Assembly (NCBI RefSeq): GCF_014839805.1
Contig: NC_051134.1
Coordinates: 6,293,170 to 6,357,169 of the forward strand
Direction: 5' to 3'
From: Manduca sexta
Taxonomy: Eukaryota; Arthropoda; Insecta; Lepidoptera; Sphingidae
DNA: 64,000 nt
The position numbers and the translations under genes are program-made. Positions 1 to 12,511 of the stretch are shown in pieces. Position 1 is the stretch's first letter. Each line of letters starts with the position of its first letter. The notes beneath the pieces were generated by a model. The model did not search any database, had not been told where the DNA came from, and saw only the letters and a list, made by a program, of their open reading frames with translations.

Positions 1-579
1 TATTATTATGCATCATATATTAAGTGCATCTAGTAGAGTTTTATAGAACAGGAGAACGACATGTCAAGCAGTAGGTTTTCCTGGGCGGTTGCAAATATTT
101 TTGTAATAAATATCATTATTTGCCAACAGACGATCCATTTTCTCTTTTAGCTCAAACCGTTGATTATAGAGACTATTTCACAGATCGTTCGATCAATAAT
201 CATTTCAACACTGAAAGTAATTAAATTACCAGCTCATGTGTCGTGGGAGTCACGGGAAGCATTTTATATATTTATTTAGTTTTTTATATAAAAAACACAT
301 TCGATTTGACTGGGCTATAATCTGTTATAGCCCCATTAAAGCTTATTAACTATAGACTCGCCTGTCACATCATGAGCAGAAAAGTCAACAAAATCGTGCA
401 CAAGTTACCTCTTTACATCTACATCTCTCTCCCAAAGACATCACGTCCTAGACACTTCTTCAGTAAAGCGAAGACATGTGCTATTTTTTGTTAGCACCAA
501 AATAATCCGCACTCGACGGGAGTTTATCACTTAGGCCGGATAGTGATGGGTACGGACGTTAAAAATAATGTCGATAAAT

Positions 580-615
580 CCCGACCGAGATCAAAGCACG
601 AACAAATCGGTCGGG
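580..615. repeat. Short inverted repeat (9-bp arms)
   Basis: CCCGACCGA at 580-588 is matched by its exact reverse complement TCGGTCGGG at 607-615, with an 18-nt loop. It is GC-rich against an A+T-rich background and lies in unique-looking sequence. No function is assigned. Confidence 0.6.
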
Positions 616-1064
616 CGCGGCACTAGCGAGCTGCGAAGTGTGGATGCGGTATGTTTAATTTCAGAATTGCTTTTTGATATAAGTTAAAAATTATGTGGGG
701 TCTTAAAAATGTCAAAACGAAGATATTTAGGGGCCTGTGTACGGTGTGTTTTAATTAATATAGAACTCACAGTCCTTGGTAGTGTGGCGTCCTTGGTTAA
801 GTGGGAGTGTATAGGTTGTAGATCAAAAGGTCTTGTCCAGTTTATATGATTAGTTTATAATATGATTATATTATTTAATAACTTGACTACCACATTATAC
901 AATTACAAAAATACTTTTAACTTTACCTTTTTTTACTAACCTAAATAGATTTACCTCTTCAGAAAAAATATGGACGGAGCACACTCATTTACCGATTATT
1001 ACATCTTTGAAATGTCAGTTCCACTAGATTTGTCGTGTGATGGTGCCGCGTGATTTACTCAGAT

Positions 1065-1125
1065 CGGCGGGGCGCGCGGAGGGCGGAGGGAGCGCGGGGA
1101 ATGCGGAGCGGGGCGGAGGGGGAGG
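1065..1125 (+). other. G-rich purine island with G-quadruplex potential
   Basis: About 60 bases are almost entirely G, C and A, with six runs of three to five G (first GGGG at 1069-1072, last GGGGG at 1118-1122). Spacers between runs are 4 to 10 nt, so a four-run quadruplex is possible only with one longer loop. CpG content is visibly higher than in the flanks. It could be part of a promoter or conserved non-coding island; no gene start follows it. Confidence 0.45.
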
Positions 1126-2098
1126 ACGCGCACTCGACTAATAAAAAACACCCCGACGCCCTGACTGATGCGACAATTAATTTAATCCCATTTCTCTGCG
1201 TCTTTCGCGTTCCAGGGTTGTCGAGTTTCTAAAAAGTTTTTGTAAATGTAGTAGTGTTTGGTCGATACTAATGGTATTTAGTATCTGTTTTTATATAATA
1301 TATTCTTTGAAATACAAGTGAACATTTTTATCTTCACCCTTGTATTAAATAAAATGAGAAATACCTTTTTAAGACTGACTGAATAGTCTTTCTTAACATT
1401 TTTTTTCAAACAATATAGCATGCAATATATTTTGTTTTTTTTTGTTCGTCTCTATAGTGTGATGAACATAAATCTGTATTTCAAAATCACATTTAACTGC
1501 AATTTGCGGTATCATTGCGGTTTTCTTTAAATTAAGATTACTATAAAACATTAGATTATGAAAAAAGGGGATAAACCAGTACAATAAAAATGGAAAAAAA
1601 AACCGCACAACTGTCGTCTATTTTTTTTTATATAAAAAAAACTCTAATCTAAATAAACATTTCAATATTATATACATAAATATCCAACACCTTCCAATCT
1701 CTAAAAACCTCTATCTATTTCACTCATAAAAACGCAAATAGGTTACATTTGCGTTCGCGACAACCCTTAGAGGCGCGAGAAGCAGACATCAGCGCGGCGG
1801 GCGGCTATTAAACTAGACTAATTGAGCGATAAATTCACCAGACGAGAGCCGATATAAAAACGAGGGACGGAGAAAAATCTTAGATGAGGGAATATTGAAA
1901 GAGGAGCACCAAATTGATTACTGTCAATTAAGTTTGCTGCGCGTCTGTGCCAGATACGCGCTGACGGACGTCACTATTCACCGCGTGTTATGTTTACCCC
2001 TATTGTGTCTCTACGTATGTGATTCTTTGTCTATTTTTGTCGTTAAGCAACATTATGTAATTTGATGGATATTGTAGCCTATGTAATTATGAGACATC

Positions 2099-2400
2099 TT
2101 TTTTTACTGCTTTTAATGGCGAGATGAGCTTATCGTTCGCCTGATGGTAAGCGATACGACCGCTCATAAACAGCAGAAACACCATCCACCTTTATTTACA
2201 AAGTATTATTTGGTATTTCACTGTGCTCGCCATTCTGAGATATAAGATGTTAAGTCTTATTATGTCCAGTAGTTACACTGGCTACTATGTCCTTCAAACC
2301 GGAACACAACAGTGACTACACACTGTTGCTTGGTGGCAAAATTAGGCATTACGGTAGTACCTACCCAGGCGGACTTTCACATAAGAAAGACCTACCACCA
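2099..2400 (-). mobile_element. Repeat family A copy 1, LINE 3'-tail-like
   Basis: Read on the minus strand, this matches the copies at 32404, 36096 and 57500. The order is a block containing CATATGWGAGAGTCCGCC-like sequence, a block about a site written GGACATTGTAGCCAGTGTAAC in the best copies, then ATGGCGAGCGCAGTGGAATA, then CATCAGGCGAACGGCAAGCT, then an A-rich end. The A-rich end lies at the left here as poly-T, which sets the orientation. No coding capacity is visible. The layout fits a 5'-truncated LINE 3' end or a SINE that uses it. The clade is not assigned. Confidence 0.75.
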
Positions 2401-2927
2401 GTTAAAGTGAGAGTGCGCAGACGTGCAGTGCTTTGTTATTCAAGGTCTGAGTGGTAAATTATCGTTTATAAGCTTCGATCAACTTATAAGAAGTAGTGTC
2501 ACCTCATCATTCAGTTAATAATAGTTTCTTGTTTTTGGAGTTGTTCATTAGTTCCGCAGGTCGGCTTAATAATGTTTCGAAAATGTAATTCATACTTTTC
2601 CTGGTAAGAAACTGTTCTAATTCCACCTTAATAGAACTTAAATCAACGTTAGCATAGTGGTAACATAAATCGTGTTACTAATTGCGTCCATCTAAATAAA
2701 TGTTTAACTAATTGGTTCCACAACCACGGCCGTCCCCTTACAAATGGTCCCACATTATATTTGTTAATAGACAAGTTTTTTGTTGCTTTTGAAGTATGTT
2801 AAATTGGCTTTTTTGAAGTTTAAGCCGGCTTAGTTGGAAGGATTTCGTTTGTTATGTGATGCGAAGATTGTAGAATACGTAATAGTTGTTTGGATATTGT
2901 TCGATGTGTATGTTTGGTAGTTCATTT

Positions 2928-3154
2928 ATTGCTTTGATTGACGAGACGAGCTTGCCGTTCGTTTGCTGGTAAGCGATATCACCGCCCATAAACAGTAGAA
3001 TCCATCCAACACCTTGAATTACAAAGTATTTGGTATTCCACTGCGCTCCCCATCCTGAGATATGAGATATAGTCATTTTATGTCGAGTAGTTACACTGGC
3101 TACAATGTCCTTCAAACCGAAACGCAAGTGACTACACACTGCTTGGTGGCAGAA
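2928..3154 (-). mobile_element. Repeat family A copy 2, LINE 3'-tail-like, truncated
   Basis: This is a second minus-strand copy of the same family about 0.8 kb from copy 1. It keeps the 3' half (CGTTCGTTTGCTGGTAAGCG through ACACTGCTTGGTGG) and lacks the first block present at 2350-2400. It differs from copy 1 at many positions, including small deletions, so the two look like independent insertions, not a recent duplication. Confidence 0.75.
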
Positions 3155-5561
3155 GTAACATTGTAAATATGTAGCGGTATATTCATCTATTGGAATTGAA
3201 AGCGTGTTAAATTATCTAATTTTTTTTTTTACTTATAAAATAAATAAATAAAATATTGGTAGAATTGTTCGAGTGAGTTGTTTGTTTTTACTAATTTGTC
3301 TCTGTCTTTCAATTAATATTTTAAAGGCAATTGTACAAATTTACATTCAATTTTGTAAGAAGCCAAGACCCCAAAAAAAGACATAGGCTATCTTAAAAAA
3401 TGGTCACAAACCGTATTACACGATATCATACCTTTGAGCAAAAGTTTTGATATAATTAATGATATTTTCTTCTTTACCCAAAATTATTTTTACCCCAACA
3501 TACAATTTTTCAGAAAAATATATCAATTTATCACATGATTAACTCGAATGTCGACATAAATTTCAATAAAGAACTCGTATTAAATAATTCTTTCGCGTGT
3601 GAATGCCCACATGTGACACTGGACGTCAAAATGTCGGGCAATTAAAATCTGAATTTACACCGGACGACTGTTAAGTTTCCGCTTGTTTAGGGGCTCGCTT
3701 GGTAAGGGGAGGAAGCGATAGCGATTTTCAAACATTTTTATGTTGACCACGTAGCTATATAAGAGCTGTTACGAAAAAAATTAGTGCTTAATTTTCTACT
3801 ATCTATTATTCTCTATTCAACAGTTCTCTACTAATTTAAGTATGCCTATAAAATAATTGACAAATAGTTAGAGTTCCCTTGCGAATACTTTAGCTTTAAT
3901 TACTTAGCTAATTAGTAACATTATTTGTTGCAGGTGTACATAATGGGACGGTAAAGAATAGTTATGTAGCATACAATATGTATATAAGATATAGCTACAA
4001 ATATTTTTCAACCCGCTCCCGCTACCACTCGTGTCCGTAAGCTACGCCACGCGACACTGACTAATTCCCCCAATAATTCACCGTTTCATCGACACTACTA
4101 ACGCGATCCGCGATACAATCTCTTGACGTCATGTTTGACTAATGTGACAGATTGGACTGACGTTGGACGTCATGCTTTTGTGTCAGTAGTGAACGTTAAT
4201 TTTGTATGGAAATAATGCTTGCTATGTCATGGGAATTGGGGTTATTTATTTTCATTTTTACTTATACTTTTGCGGATACAATCGTTAGCTCTTTCTCTCA
4301 TAAATATATTGTCGAATTATGTCAAAAAGATAATAACTTCTTGAAGTAACGTCACTCGGTAGCGTCAATAAAAACACAGCTAAAAATTTCAGCCAATAAT
4401 CACATGAAAAATGGCAGGAAGAAACTAATAAAAATTCAATACAAAATCTTACAAATAAATAATAACGTACAAAGATCCGTCGGGACATTTGTCGGGTGCG
4501 GTTAGTGATGTACCAGTGTCGATTAATAACGTTTACAAGATGAAAGCGGGGACGCGGACAGAAATAAAAAGGCAGCTTTATACGATAACTCTGTTGGGGA
4601 TGCTTCGGGTGTAGGGGCACCATCGGTTCAGAGTATAGGGAAGTGATTTGGTGAAGTTACTTTTGTAATAAGGAGTCTTTAAAGACAAGGAACAGTCAGG
4701 TAGGAACTATGAAATGTGAGTCGGTATAACAGAGATGGTGACCTTTAGAGGTAGAAACTGTAGTGGAGTTAGATTATCCTTTAGGTTTGGTACTGTCTAA
4801 AAACCCACCGTGAAATTACATTTGCAAAGAAACGAATTTAACCGCTAAACGCGTTCGGTCAATATTAAAGATGGTTGATATTTCTAAATCAAAGTTTATT
4901 ATTGACCAATAATTGCAATACATCGAAATAGGTTACTCCACACAGCTTTTACATATTTCTAGACTATAATCAAATAGTAAAATGATTTCTCTAAAAACTA
5001 ACACAAAAAGTTCAACTTTAACGTTTAACAAGTATAATTAAACGATAAAAAATCCTTAAAATAGCGAGAATATCCCGACCACACTAATTACACAGACACC
5101 ACACACGTCGGGTGAAATATACCTCATGCAACTAATAGGTGGGACGGGCGTTAAAGAGGGCATAAATAAGTCGATGTTGTGACGCGTCGGGAGTCCGCGG
5201 CCATCTGTTTGTCGATATGTCACCGCGCAGCACTACGGATTTATATAGAGACGCGCCGTCGACGCAACACTAATGTAGAGATGTTCTCTTAGTCCACCTG
5301 TTACTGACCCATGAAATATCTTTTGGCCGGAATATAAATTTGTTTGGCTTCATTTAGATTGAATAAGTAGGTACAAAGATGCGTGTTTCAGGCGTTTCTT
5401 ATTTGTCAGCGTCTATTTTGTCAGTGTAATCCTGTGTTTTGTGTTTATTCAACTCACATTTCTGGATTAATTTATTGCTTGAACATTTTTATTGCACTTA
5501 ACTCAATTAAAAAAGAGTTTGCATTAAAAATTTAAATTTTTAGTTGAATATTTATTTTGCT
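3155..5561. other. Non-repetitive sequence without a recognised gene
   Basis: No coding signal or recognised repeat was found. The 112-codon open frame at 4285-4623 (minus) has no domain I recognise. GC-enriched patches occur near 3655-3720, 4010-4175 and 5090-5280. The middle one contains two CRE-like sites, listed separately. Confidence 0.5.
4124..4174. promoter_or_regulatory. Pair of CRE-like (TGACGTCA) sites
   Basis: A perfect palindromic TGACGTCA lies at 4124-4131, followed by T. A one-mismatch second site, GGACGTCA, lies at 4166-4173, also followed by T, 42 bp downstream. TGACGTCA is the established CREB/ATF core. Two sites in a local GC-enriched, non-repeat patch make an enhancer-like role conceivable, but the motif is short and no gene is nearby. 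Confidence 0.2.
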
Positions 5562-5804
5562 GGAGGTAGGATTTATTTTATATCCGGATAGCGACCACCG
5601 TACACAAGGTGTTAAAACCCGCCATAGTGGCCCACGTGTGTCGTATTCTGGAATCAGCCTGTGTATATCCTGTTCCAACAGGCCGGCATAATTGTGTCGA
5701 CTGTCAAGGAGTAATAATTTCTTGTCAATCGACATATTGGACCCCACTCCGGTTACCATCAGATGCAGTAGGGTCGCATTGCTGTGTCAGTATTTTAAAA
5801 AATC
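5562..5804 (+). mobile_element. Repeat family B copy 1
   Basis: The copy begins GGAGGTAGGATTTATTTTAT and runs through CATAGTGGCCCACGTGTGTC, the CCGGCATAATTGTGTCGACT block and CACTCCGGTTACCATCAGAT, to an A-rich end near 5800. The same order of blocks recurs at 29541, 43401 and 46225. It looks like a non-autonomous retroelement or LINE 3' end. The open frame at 5609-5827 is simply the translation of this repeat: a related frame appears in the copy at 46225, so it should not be read as a gene. Confidence 0.8.
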
Positions 5805-5814
5805 TGTGTTTTTA

Positions 5815-6040
5815 TTCGCCCGGATAGCAACCACCGTACACAAGGTGTATAACCGGCCACAGTGGCATCGTCTGGTATACGTGACTGTCATTCTGGGGTT
5901 AACCTGTGTATACCCTGTTTCAAGGCCGGCATAATTATCTCTACTGGCAAGTGATAATGTTTCATCAATCCACAATCTATCTGAACCCCACTTCGCTTAC
6001 CATCAGGTGCAGCCGACTCACATTGTCGTGCCTAAAAAAA
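5815..6040 (+). mobile_element. Repeat family B copy 2, head-to-tail with copy 1
   Basis: This copy starts abruptly at CGCCCGGATAGCAACCACCG, lacking the first 20 or so bases of the family. It continues through the CCGGCATAATTATCTCTACT block and CATCAGGTGCAGCCGACTCA to a short A run. It follows copy 1 in the same orientation with about 10 bp between them. The two units differ at many sites, so the arrangement is either an old tandem duplication or a second insertion into the tail of the first. Confidence 0.75.
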
Positions 6041-7917
6041 TATATACTCGAGAAACATATAATTAATGTTAACGTAAGTTTACTGAGCTTTTCTGTCCCA
6101 CAACATGATAAGGAGAGCCCATCATCAAATTAATACAAATTAGAATTTTCTAATGTAAAGTGAATTACGTGCTTTTTTAAATGGAATACATTAAACGAAT
6201 GATTTGGAATGTTAGTGTGACCTCTGCCATCACCGGTTAATGCAGTTCTATTAATTAATATGACTGTTATACTTAAAACGTTTATAACACTACCAATAAC
6301 CATTCAAGCACTAACTAAAAGTAGTATTATCTCTATAATTTAAACAAAAAACTACTTTATGAGATAAACAAAATAGAAACACTCTCAGATAAAAAGAGCA
6401 AAGTAAACGAATCACGGAAAAATTCGAATAAATCGATTTAGCTTGTTATTTTGTAGCGGAGTGTAATGCCGTTAGGTCTTTTTTTAAGTCTCGCTCTAGT
6501 CTAGAAATATAAATCGATTTAGTTTATCTTGTTATTCCAAAGAGTTCCTTTAAGATTTTATTAAAATCTAATTTCAGCTCTTCAGAAATCAGATGTGACG
6601 TTAAATGAAAATTTGATATACTATTTTTTATGTCCCTTTTTCGATTACCTATTTAAACTGTCAGTTTTATAAATTGGCTTTACTTGTTATATTTTTTTAT
6701 GATTAACTACGTTGTTAATATAATGTTAGCGTAATGAAATGATACTCTGCTGGATACATAAATATAATACCCAGAATATTAGATAACTAATATCGTACAA
6801 GATTTTGAATAAATTGCCCCGGATTAGAATTTGTATTTTATGTTTTTACAAGTTATCTTCCTGGTACGAATGTTACCTTGGTGAACTATATGCGTAGTAT
6901 TTATTCGGAACCTAGATGATAAGCAGAAGTCGGCTGATACACAACAGAAAGGAACGTCGCCGTAATCCACCATTAAGGCTCTGGCTTCATTCCTTTGTGT
7001 CCACATTGTACTTACCATTGGATCTAGTGTAATAATTTTAATACAAAAACAACAATTGACAAAAAAACACAATAAAACTAACCATAAAACACTTGAAACT
7101 CAAATGTGCAAGTCTCAACGGAGTTGGTAGTAACATCTCCACATACATACGTTATTCGAACAGAGTTATTTCTGATCGGAGCGGCCCCATGCGACGATTG
7201 CCAGCGACATTTGCGCTTCTTCGTCGACGTTACACATTTTTTTTACCCACTTAATTGCTTCACATATATCTTTACGTTTAGTATCGGAACAGCGTGATTA
7301 TAATATTGTTTTCGTATCGTGGTTTGAGAGGATGCAATTTCTAATAAATTGTTAGTAAAAGTTTTAGTACTTTGTAAGTGTGCTATAATTTTGTCGAATG
7401 AATAGCTTGAAGCTGTATTAGTCTTAGATTCGTCTCTGCAGTTTGCTGTTGCGTTTCGCATAGAGCTTGTCAGATGCCGAAAGACTCCCCTTTTATTTAC
7501 TCTCTTCCCCACTCCTTTTCTTTTAAAGTTTAAACCGTTCATAATCTCCATTAGCATTACGGTCTAGCTGAGTGGTTATCACCCATCTACACCTGATAAT
7601 AAATTTGAATTTACTGCAATTAGTTAACTGGCTTTTTGACATCACCTGCATCATGCTAAAAAGGATCCTGACTTGGCAAGGTTGCCAATGTACTCCGCGG
7701 TAACCAAAGCGATAAAAATTAAACAATACTACAATAATTGTCCATAAATTCTAATTCAGTAGTCAATAAAACAGATAAACAATTCGAACACGTTTAAATC
7801 TTTATTACACCATTCAGAATGTGTTCGGCGAAAAGTTTCGAGATATTTATTGTTTTCAGAGTTTTTATCGTCCAATTATTTATGTAGACATTTCCGCTGT
7901 AGATAGTGATTTAGACA
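6041..7917. other. Non-repetitive A+T-rich sequence
   Basis: No recognised repeat or gene. An imperfect direct repeat built on TAAATCGATTTAG occurs at about 6431 and 6511. Open frames at 6824-7072 and 7243-7557 (minus) overlap each other's neighbourhoods, lack recognisable domains, and look random. Confidence 0.5.
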
Positions 7918-8223
7918 GGCGCGGATTTTGGGAGGGAGTTGGGGGAAATGCTTCTTACTTTGTAAAATGAAATTGAACTGAGTTATTTGGGTTGTAGATA
8001 AAATTTAGGTAATTTAGACCTTGATCATATAAGAGGAAGAACCATGGTAAGTAATTCCACGTCTGCTTACCTTTGAGACACAGACACGATCCTACATTAA
8101 TTTCTTTAAATTATCCCCTACCTAATTAAAATAGAAGTATTCTTTCTTATACATTGACTTCGATGCCTCGTTCTACCATGCAAATTAATGAACCCCCACC
8201 CCAATACATCCTGGATCCGCGCC
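7918..8223. mobile_element. Candidate foldback element J (hAT/MITE-like termini)
   Basis: The left end reads GGCGCGGAT followed by a G-rich stretch ending GGGGG. The right end, read on the opposite strand, reads GGCGCGGATCCAGGATGTAT and also runs into a G-rich stretch. The two ends are therefore inverted copies of one terminus with small gaps. A related terminus occurs at 15248-15285. I see no clear target duplication, so the borders are approximate. Termini of this type suggest a non-autonomous DNA transposon, but the class is uncertain. Confidence 0.4.
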
Positions 8224-10257
8224 CCCTCTCCCACTGACTCACTCGACAGTGACGCAAAACCGCGTCAACGCCGCGACGCCGGCTGAAAAATCGTCGGATG
8301 GCAACCATAAAATCTCCAGTTTTATTTTGTATACAGTAATAAATTATGATTTTTCTGAGCTAATAGCGTTCACATGTAAGCACCACAGTATGTTATTGTC
8401 ACATAATTTAAGATACGGTGGGATTAGTGTAATTTCGGCAATTTGTTACAAACTTTACGTTCGTCGATTGTTTATTTCAGTAACGTACTTATAACAACAT
8501 CGGGTTGTCGTGTCTGTACGTTTTTAGATAAGTTGTCTGTTGTGTGTCTTTCGTTTGGTGTTCAATAAATTCTAATTGATTGTGCTTTGTGGGTTATTTT
8601 CAGAGGTATTAGGGATATTAAGATTCTTTTCGTGCGGTCGTTTTAACATCTGTTGGGGAATTTTATTGACTCAAATGGATAGGATTTGGGTCGATAACGT
8701 TCGTCGATTAGTCTTTGTTGTATAATAAATACTTTAAGAAGCTATTTTAATATATTTTACTATATGTTAGATGTAAGTCTAAGAGGCCTTCCTCTAAATA
8801 GCTCATTGTATAACATTGTTGTGTTCTGGTTTATTGGGTATCCTAAATCAGATAATTTGTGGGCATTATGAGAGTTATCATTTAATATTCATATGCCCAG
8901 AAATAAGTATTTTTGTAATTGATAGTTCGGCCCAATGTTACAACTGTGAATAGGTTTACATCGCACTTTATTTTTGCTCATTTCTTTATCCCTTTCACTA
9001 CATCTATAGACAGATTTCTTGTTCCTTTTCTTCTTTCAGCTGCTCCTTCAGCAAAACGGTATGCTTACCATATTTTAGAAGCTCGTCTACTGGAAATTTA
9101 TAAAACATATAGAAAAAAAATAACCATTATATTTCAGAAATACCTTAACTTTAGAAGTTTAAATTTTTTTAATATGTGGATATTGTGTCATTTTCACAAA
9201 AAAATGCTAAGTTTGTTGTTAAACACTAAAATTGTTGTTTCTTTGCATCTCCTATAACACACATAAATTTATATGCAACTTACACACAAATAAACAATTT
9301 AATAAGGAATATTTCTGTAGCTTACAAAGTAAAAAAAACCTTAATTTTTTAAGTTAATTATTCGTAAATCTTTACATATTACTACGGCAACTCGTGCGTC
9401 AAAATATATGGAACGAATGCTCAAGGCCATTTGCTTAGAGCAATGTCTTAAGAGTCAAAAACGCGCCAACTTCTAACTAGTAACCATTTATTGACAGTGA
9501 CATTCTATGGTCATGACATTCCTGGACAACAAAACCTTATGATTAAATGTCAGACGCATTAACTAGTGTTTGTAATAAAGAGCATAATATAAACAATATG
9601 TTAATCTGCAGCCTTGGCGGCAAGCGAGTATATTTCATTCGTAATTACTAGGGTACGATAATTTTTATTGTCGTCTGTACATAACGTTTATATTCAAATG
9701 TGTCGAGAGACTTTAATGATAGTTAATGGCGCGTTTAAATTATGGATATGGTTTTATTGTGTTATTTTTATATTCAGTTGGGTGATGAACAGGTCGATTG
9801 CTTATGTATAGAATGATTGATAAAATATAATATGTTACTCGGAACATATAATTAGCATAAAGTAAGTAGATGGCTTCGTACAACACATTTATAATTATAA
9901 TTCTATTGTTTGATTTTTTTTTATTTTGATTAAAACGAAATTTTGGCGCACTCGTTGTTTTTATAGTTGTACGATATGGCGAAACTTTAAAAATATTTTA
10001 AGCATTATCACAAATGATTACAAGCTTTATGTAATTTTTATTAGCGATTGCGAGAAATTTTAGTTCAACCGGATATATTTTTCAGATCATATTATAGTTT
10101 TGCGTAGAATGTAAGGTAAGGTATCTTCGTTCATAGTCCGCGAGACTACGAGTCACAATAGAGGCACAGGTACAGGGAGTTTAAACTAAGACCTTTTGTT
10201 TAACAGTCTGGAACCTTTGTTGATCTGCTAGGCTTTAAAGTCACACACACGCACACA
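8224..10257. other. Non-repetitive A+T-rich sequence
   Basis: No recognised repeat or gene. The 112-codon frame at 8919-9257 is rich in Phe, Ile and Leu encoded by A/T-rich codons and shows no domain. It is probably a chance frame. Confidence 0.5.
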
Positions 10258-10425
10258 AACACGTTTTTTATCCCCGAAGGGGTAGGCAAAGATGCATTTA
10301 ATGCAGCCACTTTTCGTCCGACTCATTATATGATGAGAAGTAGTTACCCTCTCCTCATATTAGGCATACAATTTAAACAGCTGGCTGATACTGAGAAGAA
10401 AAACCCAGCACCACTCTAAAGCTTT
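10258..10425 (-). mobile_element. SINE family D copy, truncated 3' body
   Basis: On the minus strand the block ending TACCCCTTCGGGGATAAAA is shared with the better copy at 29265-29529. The block for CAGTATCAGCC-like sequence lies about 150 bp away, as in the family. The tRNA-derived head is missing or unrecognisable. A CA/ACAC-rich tail precedes it on the left. The internal part is strongly diverged, so this is an old fragment. Confidence 0.55.
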
Positions 10426-12340
10426 AAAGTCATATCAAATTAACTTATCTCAACTACAAAAAGCCTATACGGCTCACCACTTCCAGATTTAGTTAACGTC
10501 CATTATTAATGTGTTTGGAACAAGACAAACGACTCGCTCCGAGGGCCAGCAATTATCCCCCCACTGTCCCTCGGGATACGGTTCCAAGTTAAAGTTCCTT
10601 TAATGTTAACGTGCTCCATCTGTCAGTAATCTGGATGACGCAGTTTTTGCCGGCAATATCCTGTTTGGTCTTTTGCGTTTTGTTGATATAAGTGAAAGTG
10701 GTTTTGGTAAATAAATTTTCAAAAATGTATTTCGAGGATTATGGAGATACATTTGGTAATGTTTATGATAATAAATGTGTTCTTTGTTGTTTTAGTTTCA
10801 GAATTCTAGTAATTGAAGGTGGTGAAGGTATTTTGATTATTGTATAGCAGTATACTATCTAGGCCAGTTAGACCTTAGGAGTAAGAATGTGCCTAAGACG
10901 ATTCCTTTATAACTGTGGCAGTGGTGGAGGCAATGATTATTTTTTAAATTTGAGGAATAAGAATATTTTTGTGCCCGCAGCAATTTCTCATAACCAAGTA
11001 TACTTACGATATCCAAACAGAAGCTATCCGTGATCTAGATAACCATACCACACTAGTTTAGATTCTATGTCGCAACATCTTCATTCATTATTATCTTCAT
11101 TCACGTCTTCAAACGGCGTCAGATAAGTAAACGAAGAAGTTTCTACAACTCCACATGTCAGGAAGTCAGGATGTCGAGTGTGGCGTCATAAATTACTGTC
11201 AGCGGTCAATACTTTCGACCTGATAACGATAACAGGAAACACTCAAACCACAAAACATGGCGCCGTATTTTTTCTAACCAAACAATAAATTCTAAGTGCT
11301 ATGTCTATTTTATTATTCCCACTGACCTTTCAATGGTGACTGAAAACAGCTGTCAACGCTCCAAATCGACAAACTTAAACGGTACACGCGCAAATACCTT
11401 GTTTCTCCATTATGGACTGTATTATCGTGATATTAAAGTTCGTTTGACGTTTGACAGTGATGGAATCATGGCCGCCGCCCGTACGTCAACTTGACAGCTA
11501 GGGCTGGCAATTTAAATGAAACTGTAAAACGCGGAGGACAGAGAACGTCACCCAGGGATCAACAAAAAATAATTAATGGGCCGGCTAATGAATACAGCGG
11601 CTGTTTGTCGGTCTGCACGTCAGAGAAGAGCGTGGGCGTGTGGAATTAATTGGAAACGAATGATGTGTTGTATGTTTTGCATAGTATATTTGAATATGTT
11701 TTTATAAATATTAGTTTTTATAGGCCAGGTGTGATCGCGTTTGAAAGCATGCATGTTAAACTATTGAATATATGAAATAGACTTAATTTATTGTGTATTG
11801 TCTACAACAATTACTCTATATTTGACAGTTAAAATATGTAATAACATAAAGCATTTTATGATTTTTTGTAGAAGACATATACTTAAATCTTTACAGTACT
11901 TGTAGCCAGCTTATCTGATTGATAAGCTTCAAAAACCGAAACAATAAATTAATCAACATTATCAACAAGTAAGTTATAATTCCAATTATAATTTACTAAT
12001 AATTTCGGTTCCTTCAATTCTGGTCTCAATATACAAACGTGTGAAAACAGTGTGCAAACCGTACCGATTCCGGAGTTAGCGGTGATTTATTCGGCTCATT
12101 TCCGGAGCGGCCATCGGTCTCTCTCGTCGAATCAACGTCAGTGTATACCAGACTCTGTTACACTTGCGTTTAATTGCAATAACCGGATATGAACAATTTA
12201 GGTGTGATTTTTGAATACAATAAACTAGGGAGTATTTAATATATAATGGCTTCAGGATACAATAACTGTTGGTGGTCAATATATACTGTATCCGTTCAGT
12301 AGACCACGAAAGTATGTTGCTTTCTGAAATTATTCAATTT
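10426..12340. other. Non-repetitive sequence with GC-enriched patches
   Basis: No gene or recognised repeat. GC-enriched stretches occur around 10490-10640 and 11420-11640. The second contains TTGACAG twice and a GCCGCCGCC run. Open frames are short. Confidence 0.45.
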
Positions 12341-12456
12341 TAAAGAGACCGGCATAATTGTGTTGAGTGGTGAGGTATAATCATTCTTGTCAGTCGATAC
12401 TCGACTTAAACTCAAGTGCAGTAAGGTAACTTTGCCGAGTTCGTTTTAAAAAAAGG
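12341..12456 (+). mobile_element. Repeat family B partial copy
   Basis: Only the second half of the family is present, from GACCGGCATAATTGTGTTGA to an A run at about 12448. It ends with an equivalent of the TCACTTTGCCGTG block seen in other copies. It is diverged and 5'-truncated. Confidence 0.6.
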
Positions 12457-12511
12457 ACAGCTGCAATTATCGTTTTAGCTGTTTACTAATTAATTACAAA
12501 GTTGACTGCCT

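Larger units (their letters stand above)
1..2098. other. Non-repetitive A+T-rich sequence without a recognised gene
   Basis: I see no coding signature here. The longest open frame, 60 codons at 1050-1232, owes its length to a purine-rich GC patch that lacks stops. The stretch holds a short hairpin near 580-615, the G-rich island at 1065-1125, and a second moderately GC-rich patch around 1750-1990 in which TATAAAAA occurs at about 1853. The rest is A/T-rich with homopolymer runs. Whether the GC patches are regulatory cannot be told from the sequence alone. Confidence 0.6.

Noticed and set aside
1050..1232. 60-codon Arg/Gly-rich frame
   Set aside because: It is created by a stop-free GC-rich island with no conserved features.
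4285..4623. 112-codon minus-strand frame
   Set aside because: No recognisable domain. Length is compatible with chance in a 64-kb window read in six frames.
5609..5827. 72-codon frame beginning MLKPAIVAHV, with a similar frame at 46273-46632
   Set aside because: Both start at the same point of repeat family B. The shared protein reflects copies of the same DNA repeat, and the frame drifts between copies.
8919..9257. 112-codon plus-strand frame
   Set aside because: Composition follows local A/T-rich sequence (Phe, Ile, Leu, Lys), with no domain or gene context.
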